This document shows, in pieces, positions 1-8,196 of a DNA stretch of 20,605 nt. Numbering within the stretch: position 1 is the stretch's first letter; each line of letters begins with the position of its first letter. Source of the stretch: JAKZSU01 sp047517485. GTDB taxonomy: Bacteria; Pseudomonadota; Alphaproteobacteria; UBA7887. The notes beneath the pieces were generated by a model. That model was not told where the DNA came from and ran no database searches. It saw only the letters and a program-made list of their open reading frames with translations. The stretch is taken from the NCBI GenBank assembly GCA_047517485.1, contig JAKZSU010000219.1, forward strand, positions 1 to 20,605. Direction: 5' to 3'. Both the position numbers and the translations under genes were made by a program.

Positions 1-96
1 CGCACACGCCGTCTCCGACACGAACCACGCGTCGAATTCAGTCAGGGTGCGCGGGTAGTCGACCCCGCCTTCGGGATGGGATGCCGGGTTCGCCAT
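1..96 (-). CDS. IS1595-family transposase, N-terminal 32 residues only
   Basis: The frame opens at ATG (96) and is still open at the window edge. It reads MANPASHPEGG, then VDYPRTLTEFDAWF, then a Ser-Glu-Thr-Ala-Cys stretch. The Tyr-Pro-x-Thr-Leu-x-Glu-Phe segment followed by a Glu/Ala/Cys patch is the usual opening of IS1595-type transposases, just ahead of their Leu-Arg-Trp-Pro and CxxC zinc ribbon. The zinc ribbon and the DDE-type catalytic domain would lie beyond the window. The identification rests on this short N-terminus and on its position at the break of a host gene. A DNA-binding protein of another kind is possible but less likely. Confidence 0.6.
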   Translation of the reverse strand, partial: MANPASHPEGGVDYPRTLTEFDAWFVSETACA

Positions 97-134
97 CCCA
101 ACATATTGACATCACGAGAGCGAAGTGGATACCC
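1..134 (-). mobile_element. End of an IS1595-like insertion sequence (partial, runs off the window)
   Basis: The reading frame of the diguanylate cyclase stops abruptly near 134, and a transposase start lies 37 bases further on, on the same strand. Read on the minus strand, the presumed terminus begins GGGTATCCACTTC at 134. A terminal GGG fits the IS1595 family as I remember it. The family normally makes an 8-bp target duplication, which cannot be checked because the other end lies outside the window. The exact boundary is inferred from where the host homology ends. Confidence 0.6.
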
Positions 135-1279
135 TATATCGCGAATTCGTCGCCGCCCAGGCGGGCGACCGTATCGCCGGGGCGCAATGCCGACTTGAGG
201 GGGTCGGTGATCGCGCAAAGCAGTTCGTCGCCGGCGACATGACCAAGGGCCTCGTTGACCACGCGAAAACGGTCAAGATTGAGCACCATCAGCGAAAAGT
301 GCTTGTGTTTGTCGCGGTCCACCCGCTCGATGGAATGGCCAATGCGGTCCATCAACAAGGCCCGGTTGGCGAGCCCCGTGACCCGGTCGTGAAACGCGTC
401 GTGACGCAGCTGTTCTTCGACGCGCTCGCGCTCGGCGACTTCGCGGCGCAGGGTCTCGTTGGTGTCCTCGAGCTCCCGGGTTCGCGCATGGACGCGCTGC
501 TCGAGGTAGCCCTTGGCGGCGCTGATCGCTTTATGGGCATCGCGAAGTTCGCCGATGTTTCCGGCGATGGTGTGGGTCATCGCGTTGAACGCCCGCATGA
601 CCTCGCCGAGCTCGTCGTCGCGTATGTCGTCGAGCCGCAAGGCATCGGCGGCGGTCGGATCTTCGCGCGCGTCGTGCAAGCGGTCGCGCAGTCCGAGCAC
701 GCGGCGCAACACCATGCGGTCGAAAATAAACATTGTCGCGCCGCAGGTGACGATCGAAAGCACCAGAACGATGCCGAGAATCCGCCACACGAAGGCGGTC
801 AATTCCGGGCCGATCCAACTCGAATCGAGCCGGCCGACGATGCTGAACGGAAGCCCGGTTTCCGATCCCGGCCAGGAGATGTCAAGGCGTCGCCCGTTGT
901 CGCTGCGCGCGCGCTGACGGGGCGAGCCGGTTTGCGCCTGTTGCGCCAGGGTTGGCGCCTCGCCGTGGGTACCGATAAGCGCGCCGTCGAGACGATAAAG
1001 CGCGATACCGGTGAGCTCGTCGCTGCCGGCGATCATGATCTTGGCGTAGATACCGAGATCGCGCTCGGTCGCGTGGGCATGGCTGCCGAACGTCGCCATG
1101 ACCGCGGCGCCACCGGCGTGCGCCAGCCGTTCCAAAAGGTCGCTTTCGTAGTTACGATAAGACGGGACCAGGACCACCGCTTCGACCACGGCGATGCTGA
1201 GAAAGACGGTCAGCGCGAGCCGCAGGCCAAGCTTACTGCGGTGCGCCCGATGCGCCGATTTACCAGTTTTTTGCCGCAT
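134..1279 (-). pseudogene. Membrane HAMP-GGDEF diguanylate cyclase, truncated by an insertion sequence
   Basis: The 381-residue product has a membrane helix at about 17-40, a periplasmic sensor region of about 120 residues, a second helix at 161-186, a HAMP-like linker at 187-240, a coiled coil at about 243-295 and the start of a GGDEF domain from about 296. The inhibitory I-site RPGD (366-369) and the signature GGDEF (375-379) are present, as is the substrate-side helix LNLDRFRVVNEALGH (343-357). The chain ends two residues after GGDEF, so about half of the usual 160-170-residue cyclase domain is missing, along with any EAL domain that followed. The TAG stop appears to be two host bases plus the first G of the insertion sequence. 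The remnant cannot fold a normal catalytic domain; loss of activity is inferred. The start ATG has only a weak ribosome-binding site. It lies 128 bases downstream of lepA on the same strand. Confidence 0.85.
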
Positions 1280-1407
1280 TCCATCACGCTAACCAACCGG
1301 GACCCCATCCCAAGGCATTCATATCCCACAAGGAAAGTAGGTCTGTTCGTGGCGAATTACAGGTTTGGGGCCGAGACGCGGCTATATGAAAGCGCCGGAA
1401 ACGGTTG

Positions 1408-3207
1408 TCAGGTCTCGATTCTGAGCGCCGCCAGGAACGCCTCCTGGGGAATTTCCACGTTGCCGACCTGACGCATCCGCTTCTTGCCCTTCTTCTGCTT
1501 GTCGAGCAGCTTGCGTTTGCGGGTGATGTCGCCGCCATAGCATTTCGCGGTCACGTCCTTGCGTAACGCGCTGACGGTCTCGCGCGCCACCACCTTGCCG
1601 CCGATCGCCGCTTGGATGGCGATTTTGAACAATTGGCGCGGAATCAGCTCTTTCAGGCGCTCGCACAACAGCCGGCCACGACTTTCCGAGCGATCGCGAT
1701 GGGCCATGAAGGCCAAGCTGTCGACCGGTTCGGCGTTGACCAGAATCGACACCTTGACCAGGTCGCCGATCTCGTAGCCGTCGAGCTCGTAATCGAAGCT
1801 CGCGTAGCCGCGGCTCACTGATTTGAGCCGATCGTAGAAGTCGAACACCACTTCGTTGAGCGGCATGCGATAGATCGCCATCGCCCGATTGCCGACATAG
1901 GTCAACTCGACTTGCTCGCCGCGGCGGTCGTTGCACAGGCCGAGGACCCCACCGAGATAATCGTCGGGCACCATGATGGTGGCGCGGATCCACGGCTCCT
2001 CGATATGGTCGATCTGCACCGGGTCGGGCAGATCGGCGGGATTGTGCAGCTCGAGCGCCTCGCTGTGGCGCAAGTGAATACGATAGATCACGCTCGGCGC
2101 GGTGGTCACCAGGTCGAGATCGAACTCGCGCTCCAGGCGCTCTTGAATGATTTCGAGGTGGAGAAGACCAAGAAAGCCGCAGCGAAAACCGAGGCCGAGC
2201 GCGGCCGAGGTCTCGTGTTCGTATTCGAAGCTCGAATCGTTGAGCCGAAGCTTGGCGAGACTTTCGCGCAGGCGCTCGAAATCCGCATTGTCGGCGGGAT
2301 AGAGACCACAGAAAACCACCGGCACGCTGGGCTTGAAGCCGGGCAGGGCGGTCGCGGCGGGCTGGCGGTCGTCGGTGATGGTATCGCCGACCTGGGTGTC
2401 GGCGACGGTCTTGATCGCCGCGGTAATGAAGCCGACTTCGCCGGGCCCCAAAGCGTCGACCTGGACGCCTTTCGGGGTGAACACGCCGACGCGCTCGACC
2501 TGGTGGGCCAAGCCGGTCGCCATGAAGCGCACCTTCTGGCCTTTGCGCAGAATTCCGTCGCGCACCCGCACGAGGATGATCACCCCGAGATAGGCGTCGT
2601 ACCAACTGTCGACAAGCAGCGCCTTCAGCGGCGCCTCGGCGTCGCCCTTCGGTGCCGGCAGCCGTTTGATCAACGCTTCCAGCGCCGCGGCCACACCCTC
2701 GCCGGTTTTGGCCGAGATCGGCAGCGCATCGGCGCCGTCGAGGCCGATCACGTCCTCGATCTGCGCCTTGATCCGCTCCGGTTCCGCCGCCGGCAGGTCG
2801 ATCTTGTTGAGCGCGATGACGATCTCGTGGTCTTGATCGATCGCCTTGTAGACATTGGCGAGGGTCTGCGCCTCGACCCCCTGGCTGGCATCGACCACCA
2901 GCAGCGAGCCTTCGCACGCCGCCAGGCTGCGGCTCACTTCATAGGCGAAGTCGACATGGCCCGGGGTGTCGATCAGGTTTAGCGTATAGGTCTTGCCGGC
3001 CTTGGACACATAGGTCAGCCGCACCGTCTGTGCCTTGATGGTGATGCCGCGCTCGCGCTCGATATCCATCGAGTCCAGCACCTGCTCCGCCATCTCGCGC
3101 GACGACAAGCCGCCGCACATCTCGATCAGGCGGTCGGCCAGGGTCGACTTGCCGTGATCGATATGCGCGATGATCGCGAAATTGCGGATATGGGACAGGT
3201 CTGTCAT
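1408..3207 (-). CDS. lepA: Elongation factor 4 (LepA), ribosome-associated GTPase
   Basis: The product has 599 residues, the usual length for LepA. The P-loop AHIDHGKST sits at 14-22, followed by RERGITI (switch I region), DTPGHVDF (switch II) and the guanine-specificity motif NKID. The family-specific C-terminal domain is complete and ends with the conserved KCYGGDITRKRKLL and KKGKKRMRQVG segments. LepA binds stalled or newly assembling ribosomes and has been linked to back-translocation and to 30S maturation and initiation. It is a cytoplasmic factor that can associate with the membrane. It starts 72 bases after pheT on the same strand, so co-transcription with pheST is plausible. The intergenic stretch has a 6-bp CGGGTG/CACCCG hairpin but no following T-tract, so I do not call a terminator there. 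Confidence 0.97.
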   Translation of the reverse strand: MTDLSHIRNFAIIAHIDHGKSTLADRLIEMCGGLSSREMAEQVLDSMDIERERGITIKAQTVRLTYVSKAGKTYTLNLIDTPGHVDFAYEVSRSLAACEGSLLVVDASQGVEAQTLANVYKAIDQDHEIVIALNKIDLPAAEPERIKAQIEDVIGLDGADALPISAKTGEGVAAALEALIKRLPAPKGDAEAPLKALLVDSWYDAYLGVIILVRVRDGILRKGQKVRFMATGLAHQVERVGVFTPKGVQVDALGPGEVGFITAAIKTVADTQVGDTITDDRQPAATALPGFKPSVPVVFCGLYPADNADFERLRESLAKLRLNDSSFEYEHETSAALGLGFRCGFLGLLHLEIIQERLEREFDLDLVTTAPSVIYRIHLRHSEALELHNPADLPDPVQIDHIEEPWIRATIMVPDDYLGGVLGLCNDRRGEQVELTYVGNRAMAIYRMPLNEVVFDFYDRLKSVSRGYASFDYELDGYEIGDLVKVSILVNAEPVDSLAFMAHRDRSESRGRLLCERLKELIPRQLFKIAIQAAIGGKVVARETVSALRKDVTAKCYGGDITRKRKLLDKQKKGKKRMRQVGNVEIPQEAFLAALRIET

Positions 3208-3279
3208 GCGTGGCTCAATAAAAATTCGCGGCCACTGGAAATATTGCGGTCGGAGGCACGGAAGTCCACGGGTGCGTCT

Positions 3280-5700
3280 TCACCCGCGCAACGTGCCGCC
3301 GGTCGCGGCGATCACCTTGGCGACGATCGCGTCGGCGATTTGGCCGATCTCGTCGTCGGTGAGCGTCTTGTCGTCGGGCTGGATGGTGACCGACAGGGCG
3401 ACCGATTTTTGGCCCTCGGCGACACCCTCGCCGGTATAGACGTCGAACAGATCGACGCTCGAGAAATTGAGCTTGAACGGTCCCTTGCCGGACAGGCCGC
3501 GCACCGCGCCAAGTACCGTGTCGGCGGCGACGTTGGCATCGACTACGAACGCGAAGTCGCGTTGCACCGCCGGCAGGTCCGAGGTCTCGAGTACCGGCCG
3601 CGCCTTGCTGGTCTTGGCCTTGGGCATCGGGATGGCATCGATATAAATCTCGAAGCCGACCATCGGCCCTTCGCTGTCCATTCGGCTCAGGATACCGGGA
3701 TGAAGTTCACCGAAATGAGCGAGCACGGTCTTCGGGCCGAGCCGCAGCGAGCCGGAGCGGCCCGGATGATACCAACCCGGCGCGTCGGCCGCGACCGAGG
3801 CGCGCTCGGCGGGCCCGCCAACGGCGGCGATGACCGCCAGGGCATCGGCCTTGGCGTCGTACGCATCGACCGTGCGCGGCGGCCGTAGCCAATTGCGTGG
3901 ACCGGTCTGGCCGCGGCGAATGCCACCGGCGACCGTGGCTTGGCCTTCGGGGGTATCGTCGGCATAGCTCGGGCCGACCTCGAACAGTCCGAAATCGTCA
4001 AGCCCGCGCGCGATGTTCCGCCCGGCCGCGTCGATCAGGTTGGGCAACAGCGAGGGCCGCATATCGGTAAGCTCGCTACTGATCGGGTTGGAGAGCGCCA
4101 ACTCCGCGCCGCCGCCGCCGAACATTCCAGCGCGGTCGCCATCGACAAACGACCAGGTGACGCATTCGTTGAGGCCGCGTGCCGCCAGGGCGCGCCGCGC
4201 CGCGCGAACCCGCCGTTGGCCGGTCACCAGCGCCGGTCGGGCGACGGCGGCGGTGCGCGGCATCGAGACCACCGGAATATTGTCGAATCCCACGACTCGC
4301 AACACTTCCTCGACAATGTCGGCTTCGCCATCGACGTCGTGACGCCACGACGGCGGCCGGGTGGTGACCGCGCTTGCGCTGTCCGCGGGCGCGAAGCCGA
4401 GGGCATCGAGGATGGCCACGCTTTCGTCCTTGGCGACGTCGAGACCGCCCAGGGCGTGTACCCGGGCGGGGCGAAATTCGATAGTCTCGGAGCACGCCGG
4501 CGGCGCGCCGGCGATCACCAATTCGCTGGCCTCGCCGCCACATATATCGAGGATCAACCGGGTCGCTAACTCGGCGCCGGGCTCGGCGCCGGCGCGATCG
4601 ACGCCGCGTTCGAAGCGATAGCGCGCGTCGGAATCCACTTGCAGCCGGCGCCCGGTGGTCGCCGTGCGAATCGGATCGAAATAGGCGGATTCGATAAACA
4701 CCGCGGTGGTGTCCTCGGTGCACCCGGTGGGGGTGCCGCCGATCACCCCGGCCAATGCCACCGGTCCGTCGTCGTCGGCGATCACCGTCATATCGGCATC
4801 GAGATCGTAGCCCTTGTCGTCGAGCGCCGCGAGCGCCTCGCCCGGGCGCGCCAAGCGTACGTGAATATCGCCGGCGAGCGAATCGACATCGAAGACGTGC
4901 AGCGGGCGCGCGCGATCGTAAGTGACGAAATTGGTAATATCGACCAGCGCCGAGATCGGTCGCAAACCGATCGCGGTCAAGCGGCGCTGCAGCCACGCCG
5001 GGCTCGGCCGATTGCGCAGGCCGCGGATCATCCGCCCAACGAACAGCGGGCAGGCATCGGCGGTCTCGGCATCGAAGTCGAGACGCACGCCGACCGGGCT
5101 TTTGAAAACGCCGGGAACAGGATCGACCGGACCGGTTTTCAAGCTGCCGATGCCGGCTGCCGCGAGGTCGCGCGCAATGCCGAGAACACCGAGGCAGTCG
5201 CCGCGATCGGGGGTGATCGCGATATCGATGATCGGATCGTCGAGCCCGGCAAGCGGCGCGAAGGGCGCGCCGACCGGCGCGTCGTCGGCGAGCTCGATAA
5301 TGCCTTCGTGCTCGTCGCTGATGCCCATCTCGCGCTCCGAGCACAGCATGCCGAATCCGGTAACGCCGCGAATCGCGCGCTTTTCCAGGGTTATGCCGGT
5401 GCCCGGGATGGTCGCGCCGATTGGCGCGAAAACGCCTTTCATGCCCGCCCGCGCATTAGGCGCGCCGCACACCACGTCGAGCACCTCGCTGCCGGTATTG
5501 ACCTTGCAGACCCGCAACCGATCGGCGTTGGGGTGTTGCTCGGCGGCCTCGACATAGGCGACGGTGAACGGCGCCAAGGCGGCGCCGCGGTCGATCACCT
5601 CCTCGACCTCGAGGCCGAGCATGGTCAGCCGGTCGGTAATCTCGTCGAGGGTCGCGTTGGTCTCGAGATGGGCCTTGAGCCAGTCCAGGGTGAGCTTCAT
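3280..5700 (-). CDS. pheT: Phenylalanyl-tRNA synthetase beta subunit
   Basis: The product has 806 residues, typical for bacterial PheT. The N-terminus MKLTLDWLKAHL is the family opening. An EMAP/OB-type tRNA-binding domain follows, with HPNADRLRVCKV at about 56-67 and VVCGAPNA at 76-83. Next come the B3/B4 editing region, the B5 domain and a class II-like core. A ferredoxin-fold anticodon-binding domain (about 709-806) opens with LPAVQRDFAFVVD. The subunit forms the alpha2-beta2 PheRS and hydrolyses Tyr-tRNA(Phe). The open frame continues upstream to 6096, but that part is an out-of-frame shadow of pheS. The ATG at 5700 overlaps the pheS stop in an ATGA tetranucleotide, which fixes the start and implies translational coupling. 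Confidence 0.97.
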   Translation of the reverse strand: MKLTLDWLKAHLETNATLDEITDRLTMLGLEVEEVIDRGAALAPFTVAYVEAAEQHPNADRLRVCKVNTGSEVLDVVCGAPNARAGMKGVFAPIGATIPGTGITLEKRAIRGVTGFGMLCSEREMGISDEHEGIIELADDAPVGAPFAPLAGLDDPIIDIAITPDRGDCLGVLGIARDLAAAGIGSLKTGPVDPVPGVFKSPVGVRLDFDAETADACPLFVGRMIRGLRNRPSPAWLQRRLTAIGLRPISALVDITNFVTYDRARPLHVFDVDSLAGDIHVRLARPGEALAALDDKGYDLDADMTVIADDDGPVALAGVIGGTPTGCTEDTTAVFIESAYFDPIRTATTGRRLQVDSDARYRFERGVDRAGAEPGAELATRLILDICGGEASELVIAGAPPACSETIEFRPARVHALGGLDVAKDESVAILDALGFAPADSASAVTTRPPSWRHDVDGEADIVEEVLRVVGFDNIPVVSMPRTAAVARPALVTGQRRVRAARRALAARGLNECVTWSFVDGDRAGMFGGGGAELALSNPISSELTDMRPSLLPNLIDAAGRNIARGLDDFGLFEVGPSYADDTPEGQATVAGGIRRGQTGPRNWLRPPRTVDAYDAKADALAVIAAVGGPAERASVAADAPGWYHPGRSGSLRLGPKTVLAHFGELHPGILSRMDSEGPMVGFEIYIDAIPMPKAKTSKARPVLETSDLPAVQRDFAFVVDANVAADTVLGAVRGLSGKGPFKLNFSSVDLFDVYTGEGVAEGQKSVALSVTIQPDDKTLTDDEIGQIADAIVAKVIAATGGTLRG

Positions 5701-6794
5701 CGGCTCAACCCCTGGCCCAGCGTGGGTGTATCGAGGGCGGCGAAGCCATAGTGGCCCAGCCAGCGCAAATCGCTGTCGAAAAAGCCGCGCAGATCGCGGA
5801 TGCCGTATTTCAGCATGGCGATACGGTCGATCCCCATGCCGAACGCGAAGCCCTGATACGCGGCCGGATCGAGGCCGCAGTTTTCCAGCACCTTGGGGTG
5901 CACCATGCCGCAGCCGAGGATCTCCATCCAATCGTCGTCGGCGCCTTCCTGGTGGCCCATGCGGAACGCGCCGTCCTTGAAGTTGCAGCCGATATCGACT
6001 TCGGCCGACGGTTCGGTGAACGGGAAATAGGACGGGCGGAAGCGCAATGGCAGATCGGCGACCTCGAAGAACGCGCGGACGAAATCGATCAGGCAACCCT
6101 TGAGGTGGCCCATGTGGGTTTCGCGGTCGATCACCAATCCCTCGACCTGGTGGAACATCGGCGTGTGCGTCATGTCGTAGTCGCAGCGATAGGTGCGCCC
6201 GGGGATGACGATGCGGTGTGGTGGCGCGGCCGACATCATGGTGCGGATTTGCACCGGCGAGGTGTGGGTGCGCAGCAAAAGCTGGCTGCCGTCTTCTTTC
6301 CTGGGCAGATAGAAAGTGTCGTGCATCTGCCGTGCGGGATGCTCGGGGGGAATATTGAGGGCCGAGAAATTGTTGAAATCGGTCTCGATGTCCGGCCCCT
6401 CGGCAACCGCGAATCCCATGTCGGCGAAGATCTCGGTGATCTCGTCGAGGACCTGGGAGATCGGATGGACGGTGCCCACCGCTTCCGCGCGCGCTGGCGC
6501 GGTGACGTCGATCCGCTCCGCGCCGAGACGGGCGTCGAGCGCGGCGGTCTCGAGCACCGCGCGCCGCGCCTCGATGGCCGCGCCAATCTCCTCCTTGAGG
6601 CCGTTGAGCAAGGGGCCCGCGGTTTGCCGCTCCTCGGGGCTCATTTTCCCCAAGCCGCGCATCAGCTCGCTGACCCGGCCTTTCTTGCCCAGCGCCGCGA
6701 CCCTAATCTGGTCCAGCACGTCGAGTGCCCCCGCGTCGTCGATCGCGGCGAGAAACTCGTCGCGGACCTGATCCGATGTTTGTTCGAGTGTCAC
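5697..6794 (-). CDS. pheS: Phenylalanyl-tRNA synthetase alpha subunit
   Basis: The 365-residue product charges tRNA(Phe) together with PheT. An N-terminal coiled-coil region binds tRNA. The class II catalytic domain carries TDFNNFSALNIPPEHPAR, RTHTSPVQIR (motif region contacting Phe), YRCDYDMTHTPMFHQVEG (motif 2) and FGMGIDRIAMLKYG (motif 3). The start is a GTG codon at 6794; the sequence just upstream offers only a weak GGGA ribosome-binding site. The gene lies 135 bases downstream of rplT, beyond a strong intrinsic terminator, so it probably needs its own promoter or read-through. Its stop codon overlaps the pheT start. Confidence 0.97.
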   Translation of the reverse strand: MTLEQTSDQVRDEFLAAIDDAGALDVLDQIRVAALGKKGRVSELMRGLGKMSPEERQTAGPLLNGLKEEIGAAIEARRAVLETAALDARLGAERIDVTAPARAEAVGTVHPISQVLDEITEIFADMGFAVAEGPDIETDFNNFSALNIPPEHPARQMHDTFYLPRKEDGSQLLLRTHTSPVQIRTMMSAAPPHRIVIPGRTYRCDYDMTHTPMFHQVEGLVIDRETHMGHLKGCLIDFVRAFFEVADLPLRFRPSYFPFTEPSAEVDIGCNFKDGAFRMGHQEGADDDWMEILGCGMVHPKVLENCGLDPAAYQGFAFGMGIDRIAMLKYGIRDLRGFFDSDLRWLGHYGFAALDTPTLGQGLSR

Positions 6795-6829
6795 CTGTCG
6801 TCGATCCCGCTGATCAGTTCGATTCTGCG

Positions 6830-6861
6830 TTTATACCAAGGCTTTTTGAGTTTTACTCAAA
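6830..6861 (-). promoter_or_regulatory. Candidate pheST promoter with a small hairpin
   Basis: On the minus strand TTGAGT (6860-6855) and TATAAA (6835-6830) are separated by 19 bases, about 35 bases ahead of the pheS GTG. The -35 half sits in a 7-bp inverted repeat (TTTGAGT/ACTCAAA, 6845-6861, 3-base loop). The -10 half overlaps a CCTTGGTATA motif that recurs around 12450. The spacing is long and neither box is perfect, so this is a weak prediction. It is supported mainly by the need for a start site after the rplT terminator. Confidence 0.3.
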
Positions 6862-6870
6862 GAGCTCACG

Positions 6871-6900
6871 AAAAAGGGGCCGTTCCCAGCGGACGGCCCC
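6871..6900 (-). terminator. Intrinsic terminator after rplT
   Basis: On the minus strand an 8-bp perfect stem GGGGCCGT/ACGGCCCC with a 9-base loop is followed at once by TTTTT (6875-6871). It lies 30 bases beyond the rplT stop and 76 bases before pheS. It should end or reduce transcripts from infC-rpmI-rplT. Confidence 0.9.
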
Positions 6901-6929
6901 CGAAGTACGATTTTGTTTTCGAGTCCGTT

Positions 6930-7292
6930 TCAGCCCTTGGCAAGCGCGCTCCGGGCGGTGTCGACCAACGTCTTGAACGTCGAGGGGTCGCGCGTCGCGA
7001 TATCCGCCAGCACCTTGCGGTCGAGGGTAATCCCGGCCTGCGTCATGCCGTGGATAAACTCGCCATAGGTCATGCCGTGTTCGCGGGTGCCGGCGTTGAT
7101 CCGCTGAATCCATAGCGAACGAAACGCGCGTTTGCGGTTGCGCCGGTCGCGGTAGGCGTATTGCCCGGCCTTCTCGACCGCCTGGTTGGCGACCCGAAAG
7201 GTGTTCTTGCGGCGGCCGTAATAGCCCTTTGCCGCCTTGATAATCTTGCGATGGCGGGCGTGTGTGGTGACGCCCCTCTTAACCCGAGCCAT
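6930..7292 (-). CDS. rplT: 50S ribosomal protein L20
   Basis: The 120-residue product has the L20 signature: MARVKRGVTTHARHRKIIK at the start, then AKGYYGRRKNTFRVANQAVEKAGQYAYRDRR and FRSLWIQRINAG. L20 binds 23S rRNA early in 50S assembly. In Escherichia coli and Bacillus it also represses its own operon by binding mRNA. The ATG at 7292 has a GAGGA ribosome-binding site that overlaps the rpmI stop codon, and the two genes are 11 bases apart, so they are likely translationally coupled. Confidence 0.98.
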   Translation of the reverse strand: MARVKRGVTTHARHRKIIKAAKGYYGRRKNTFRVANQAVEKAGQYAYRDRRNRKRAFRSLWIQRINAGTREHGMTYGEFIHGMTQAGITLDRKVLADIATRDPSTFKTLVDTARSALAKG

Positions 7293-7303
7293 GACCTTTG
7301 TCC

Positions 7304-7504
7304 TCAGCCGTACGGAAGAAAGTTCTTCTTGACGATCTTGGCGTCCGCTTCCGCCATGATCGTCGATCCGCGCTGGTTGCGGATGAATTTCTTGGTCCGC
7401 TTGATCATGCCATGCTGCTTGCCCGCTTGATTCATCCGCACCTTGCCCGTCGCGGTCAGGCGAAAGCGTTTCTTGGCGCCGCTCTTGGTCTTGAGCTTGG
7501 GCAT
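7304..7504 (-). CDS. rpmI: 50S ribosomal protein L35
   Basis: The 66-residue product starts MPKLKTKSGAKKRF and continues KVRMNQAGKQHGM, the L35 family pattern. The frame extends six codons further upstream to another ATG (7522). I chose the ATG at 7504 because it gives the family N-terminus and has GAGGA nine bases ahead of it. The upstream ATG would place the ribosome-binding site inside the coding region. L35 is a small component of the 50S subunit and is nearly always paired with rplT, as here. Confidence 0.97.
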   Translation of the reverse strand: MPKLKTKSGAKKRFRLTATGKVRMNQAGKQHGMIKRTKKFIRNQRGSTIMAEADAKIVKKNFLPYG

Positions 7505-7522
7505 GACATCGATCCTCGGCAT

Positions 7523-7553
7523 TAAGAAAACCCCGGCGGACGCGGCCGCCGGG
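7523..7553 (-). terminator. Terminator-like hairpin between infC and rpmI
   Basis: On the minus strand CCCGGCGG (7553-7546) and CCGCCGGG (7539-7532) form a perfect 8-bp GC stem with a 6-base loop. It is followed by GTTTTCTT. It sits 59 bases after the infC stop and 27 bases before the rpmI start. Since rpmI-rplT need transcripts from upstream, it may act as a partial terminator or attenuator that sets the ratio of L35/L20 to IF3. It may also protect the 3' end of infC mRNA. Confidence 0.65.
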
Positions 7554-7612
7554 CGCGGAAAGCGTGGGTTATAACGACAGCGTGGCCGTGTTGCAAGCGG
7601 TGCGCATTGCGT

Positions 7613-8149
7613 TTAGCGCGGTGCCAGCACCATGGTCATCTGGCGGCCTTCCATCTTGGGGAACTGCTCGACCTTGCCGAGCTCCTCGAGCTGGTCCTTA
7701 ACCCGGTCGAGCACCCTCATCCCGAGCTCCTGATGCGCCATCTCGCGGCCCCTGAAACGCAGGGTGACCTTCACTTTGTCGCCTTCGCCAAGGAATTTCA
7801 CGATGTTCCGCATCTTGACGTCATAATCATGATCGTCGATGCCGGGACGCATCTTGATTTCCTTGATGTCGATGGTCTTCTGCTTTTTACGGGCTTCGGC
7901 GGCGCGCTTCTGCGCGTCGTATTTGTATTTCCCGTAGTCGAGCACCTTGCAAACCGGCGGGTCCGCGTTGGGCGATACCTCGACCAGGTCGAGGCCCACA
8001 TCCATGGCGCGATCGATCGCGTCTCGCAATCCTATGACGCCAACCATCTCTCCGTCTTGATCGACCAGCCTGACCGGGTCGGCCATGATCTGGTCATTTG
8101 CACGAGGCCCGTCGCGTTGCGGGGGCACTGGGGCATGGTATCTGGCTAT
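7613..8149 (-). CDS. infC: Translation initiation factor IF-3, probable AUA start
   Basis: From the proposed AUA codon at 8149 the product has 178 residues. It contains the N-terminal domain opening DGPRAN, IRLVDQDGE-type positions (VRLVDQDGEMVGVI) and DLVEVSPNADPPVCKVLDYGKYKY. The C-terminal domain follows with IKMRPGIDDHDYDVKMRN and VTLRFRGREMAHQELG. IF3 keeps 30S subunits free and proofreads start codons. The first ordinary start in frame is GTG at 8128, but it has no ribosome-binding site and removes the basic N-terminal residues (Ala-Arg-Tyr-His-Ala-Pro-Val). AUA at 8149 is preceded by AAGGAG with a 7-base spacer. Non-canonical infC starts (AUU in E. coli) are a known autoregulation device, because IF3 rejects them. 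The AUA assignment is inference; the gene identity is certain. Confidence 0.95.
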   Translation of the reverse strand: MARYHAPVPPQRDGPRANDQIMADPVRLVDQDGEMVGVIGLRDAIDRAMDVGLDLVEVSPNADPPVCKVLDYGKYKYDAQKRAAEARKKQKTIDIKEIKMRPGIDDHDYDVKMRNIVKFLGEGDKVKVTLRFRGREMAHQELGMRVLDRVKDQLEELGKVEQFPKMEGRQMTMVLAPR

Positions 8150-8156
8150 TCTATCA

Positions 8157-8162
8157 CTCCTT
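8157..8162 (-). promoter_or_regulatory. Shine-Dalgarno site that fixes the infC start
   Basis: Minus-strand AAGGAG is followed by TGATAGA and then ATA. No ATG, GTG or TTG in the infC frame lies at a suitable distance. The next in-frame GTG is 26 bases further on and is preceded by no purine-rich site. An ATG that lies between them is in another frame. Confidence 0.75.
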
Positions 8163-8196
8163 GATTTACCGACCCTGGCCTCACGGGCAAGGGACT

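Noticed and set aside
125..1471. Long open frame on the plus strand, 448 codons, opposite the cyclase
   Set aside because: It is the antisense shadow of a high-GC gene. It has no recognisable domain, and the minus strand carries clear HAMP/GGDEF features.
3208..3279. Terminator between pheT and lepA
   Set aside because: The 6-bp hairpin CGGGTG/CACCCG is not followed by a T-tract; the only run of T is about 50 bases later.
4639..5751. Long plus-strand open frames opposite pheT, pheS and thrS (also 1912-2982, 5751-7115, 9048-10223)
   Set aside because: All lie exactly opposite well-conserved genes. Their translations are rich in Arg, Ala and His without motifs, as expected from GC-skewed third positions.
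5701..6096. N-terminal extension of the pheT frame to 938 codons
   Set aside because: It overlaps pheS in another frame and has no family similarity. The ATGA overlap at 5697-5700 gives the true start.
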